Assembly (NCBI GenBank): GCA_020052975.1
Contig: JAGVOC010000359.1
Location: 1 to 15,939, forward strand
Direction: 5' to 3'
DNA: 15,939 nt
From: Desulfobacterales bacterium
GTDB lineage: Bacteria > Desulfobacterota > Desulfobacteria > Desulfobacterales > RPRI01
Shown here: positions 15,191-15,939 of the stretch, one piece after another
Layout of the letters: each line of letters begins with the position of its first letter
Numbering within the stretch: the first letter of the stretch is position 1
Notes under the pieces: generated by a model
The model's input: the letters and a program-made list of their open reading frames with translations, nothing else
Databases searched by the model: none
Told to the model about the DNA's origin: nothing
Position numbers and translations under genes: made by a program

Positions 15191-15266
15191 GCCAGAGTAG
15201 CTCAGTAGGTAGAGCGCCTCACTTGTAATGAGGATGTCGCGGGTTCAATTCCTGTCTCTGGCTCCA
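15191..15266 (+). tRNA. tRNA-Thr (anticodon TGT)
   Basis: The 76-nt cloverleaf has a perfect 7-bp acceptor stem (GCCAGAG/CTCTGGC), discriminator T, and encoded CCA. The anticodon stem CCTCA/TGAGG closes the loop CTTGTAA, giving TGT (15224-15226), which reads ACA. It is the first gene of the cluster, as thrU is in E. coli. Confidence 0.97.
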
Positions 15267-15277
15267 GATGTCAGCAT

Positions 15278-15362
15278 GGTGGGGTTCCCGAGTGGCCAAA
15301 GGGAACAGACTGTAAATCTGTCGGCGAAGCCTTCGGAGGTTCAAATCCTCCCCCCACCACCA
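15278..15362 (+). tRNA. tRNA-Tyr (anticodon GTA)
   Basis: This is an 85-nt class II tRNA with a long variable arm. The acceptor stem is GGTGGGG/CCCCACC, the discriminator A, and CCA is encoded. The anticodon stem ACAGA/TCTGT closes the loop CTGTAAA, giving GTA. It starts 12 nt after the first tRNA. Confidence 0.97.
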
Positions 15363-15519
15363 ACCTTGAAAGTGAGTCGCATGTAGGAGATTCCTTTAGG
15401 GTGCCGGAATCGTTATTTAACTACATGGCTTTCTCCTGGAGTTTTGCTCCAAGATTTGAGAGAAATGCGGTCTTCTCAGGACTTTTTTTGATTTTTAAGG
15501 GAAGATAACGCAACAATAA
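15363..15519. other. 157-nt spacer inside the tRNA cluster with a hairpin
   Basis: This is an unusually long gap for a tRNA operon. It contains TGGAG-ttttg-CTCCA (15437-15451) nested inside TTTCTC ... GAGAAA, and a run of seven T at 15484-15490 not directly attached to that stem. It may act as a processing site; a partial terminator is possible but not well formed. Confidence 0.4.
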
Positions 15520-15595
15520 GCGGGAGTAGCTCAGTTGGTAGAGCTTCAGCCTTCCAAGCTGAATGTCGCGAGTTCGAGCCTCGTCTCCCGCTCCA
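15520..15595 (+). tRNA. tRNA-Gly (anticodon TCC)
   Basis: The 76-nt cloverleaf has acceptor stem GCGGGAG/CTCCCGC, discriminator T and encoded CCA. The anticodon stem TCAGC/GCTGA closes the loop CTTCCAA, giving TCC, which reads GGA/GGG. It is third in the cluster, as glyT is in E. coli. Confidence 0.97.
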
Positions 15596-15653
15596 AATCT
15601 TTTGACCGATTTATTTGGCCTGCATGTGGAGTATTCAGTTAAAGCCATAAAAA

Positions 15654-15730
15654 GCCCACGTAGCTCAGTTGGTAGAGCTCTTCCTTGGTAAGGAAGAGGT
15701 TCACCGGTTCGACTCCGGTCGTGGGCTCCA
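15654..15730 (+). tRNA. tRNA-Thr (anticodon GGT)
   Basis: The 77-nt cloverleaf has acceptor stem GCCCACG/CGTGGGC, discriminator T and encoded CCA. The anticodon stem CTTCC/GGAAG closes the loop TTGGTAA, giving GGT, which reads ACC/ACT. It is the last tRNA before tuf, 131 nt upstream of its start, as thrT is in E. coli. Confidence 0.97.
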
Positions 15731-15861
15731 TAAATATAGTAGTTTACGCTTTATTTAAATACCCGCGTTTTTATGGTTGAAAGGCTGTTGGCATCATTAT
15801 ATAATAAAAATTTACAGATATCAGAAATTTTATTACCAAAATCATGGGGAGGGTATTCGAG

Positions 15862-15939
15862 ATGGCTAAGAAGAAGTTTGAGAGGACGAAGCCGCATGTT
15901 AATGTGGGAACGATAGGACATATAGATCACGGGAAGACG
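15862..15939 (+). CDS. tuf: Translation elongation factor Tu, first 26 codons (cut by window edge)
   Basis: EF-Tu carries aminoacyl-tRNA to the ribosome as a GTP complex. The fragment reads [20 protein letters not shown] and continues into the G1 P-loop GHIDHGKT (residues 19-26; the usual form is GHVDHGKT). The ATG at 15862 has GGGGAGGG about 9 nt upstream. Its position right after Thr-Tyr-Gly-Thr tRNAs makes it the tufB-type copy. The genes normally found next are secE, nusG and the rplK-rplA-rplJ-rplL-rpoBC ribosomal and polymerase set, but they are outside the window. Co-transcription with the tRNAs is likely, since no terminator is visible in the 131-nt gap. Confidence 0.97.
   Translation, partial: MAKKKFERTKPHVNVGTIGHIDHGKT

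Noticed and set aside
15421..15648. 75-codon minus-strand frame containing GAGDEARTRDIQLGRLKLYQ
   Set aside because: It is the antisense of the tRNA-Gly gene; this peptide is a well-known false protein produced by reading tRNA-Gly backwards.
15181..15939. CRISPR-like array suggested by regularly spaced similar blocks
   Set aside because: The repeated blocks are tRNA genes; their shared AGCTCAGT and GGTTC segments are the D and T arms.

Overview
The window reads as a chromosomal segment of an anaerobic or facultatively anaerobic Gram-negative bacterium. A deltaproteobacterial lineage (Desulfobacterota, perhaps Desulfobacterales) fits best. This rests on the gene content (propionyl-CoA synthetase, oxygen-sensitive class III ribonucleotide reductase, acyl-CoA ligase, lipoprotein lytic transglycosylase, tRNA-tuf cluster), the moderate GC with AT-rich spacers, and the miniature palindromic repeats between genes. 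The taxonomic guess is inference; no 16S or other marker is present.

Layout, left to right. Positions 1-1665 (minus) hold the N-terminal 555 codons of a propionyl-CoA synthetase that runs off the left edge. Positions 1875-4771 (minus) hold nrdD-nrdG, the anaerobic ribonucleotide reductase and its radical-SAM activase. The 440-nt spacer upstream of nrdD carries two NrdR-box-like sites exactly 31 bp apart around a TTGACA hexamer, plus a nested palindrome in front of argJ. Positions 5212-8413 (plus) hold argJ (arginine biosynthesis), a 126-bp MITE-like repeat that overlaps the argJ stop codon, and two rRNA-modification genes overlapping by 4 nt (an RsuA/RluB-type pseudouridine synthase and an RlmI-type methyltransferase). 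Positions 8433-9676 (minus) hold a P-loop ATPase of the AAA_28 type and an SRAP-family protein that shields abasic sites. Positions 9958-11670 (plus) hold a fatty-acyl-CoA ligase, convergent with an SDR oxidoreductase (11720-12481, minus) that lies behind a LysM-containing MltD-type lytic transglycosylase (12566-14545, minus).

The right end is the classic tRNA-tuf cluster: tRNA-Thr(TGT), tRNA-Tyr(GTA), tRNA-Gly(TCC), tRNA-Thr(GGT), then the first 26 codons of EF-Tu. This is the same order as the E. coli thrU-tyrU-glyT-thrT-tufB operon.

The genes are mainly housekeeping and I see no defence, phage or secretion system. What ordinary annotation would miss is in the spacers: the tandem NrdR sites, two related families of 60-140 bp palindromic elements (four copies or fragments), three degenerate short tandem repeats, and possible hairpins in the nrdD and tRNA leaders.
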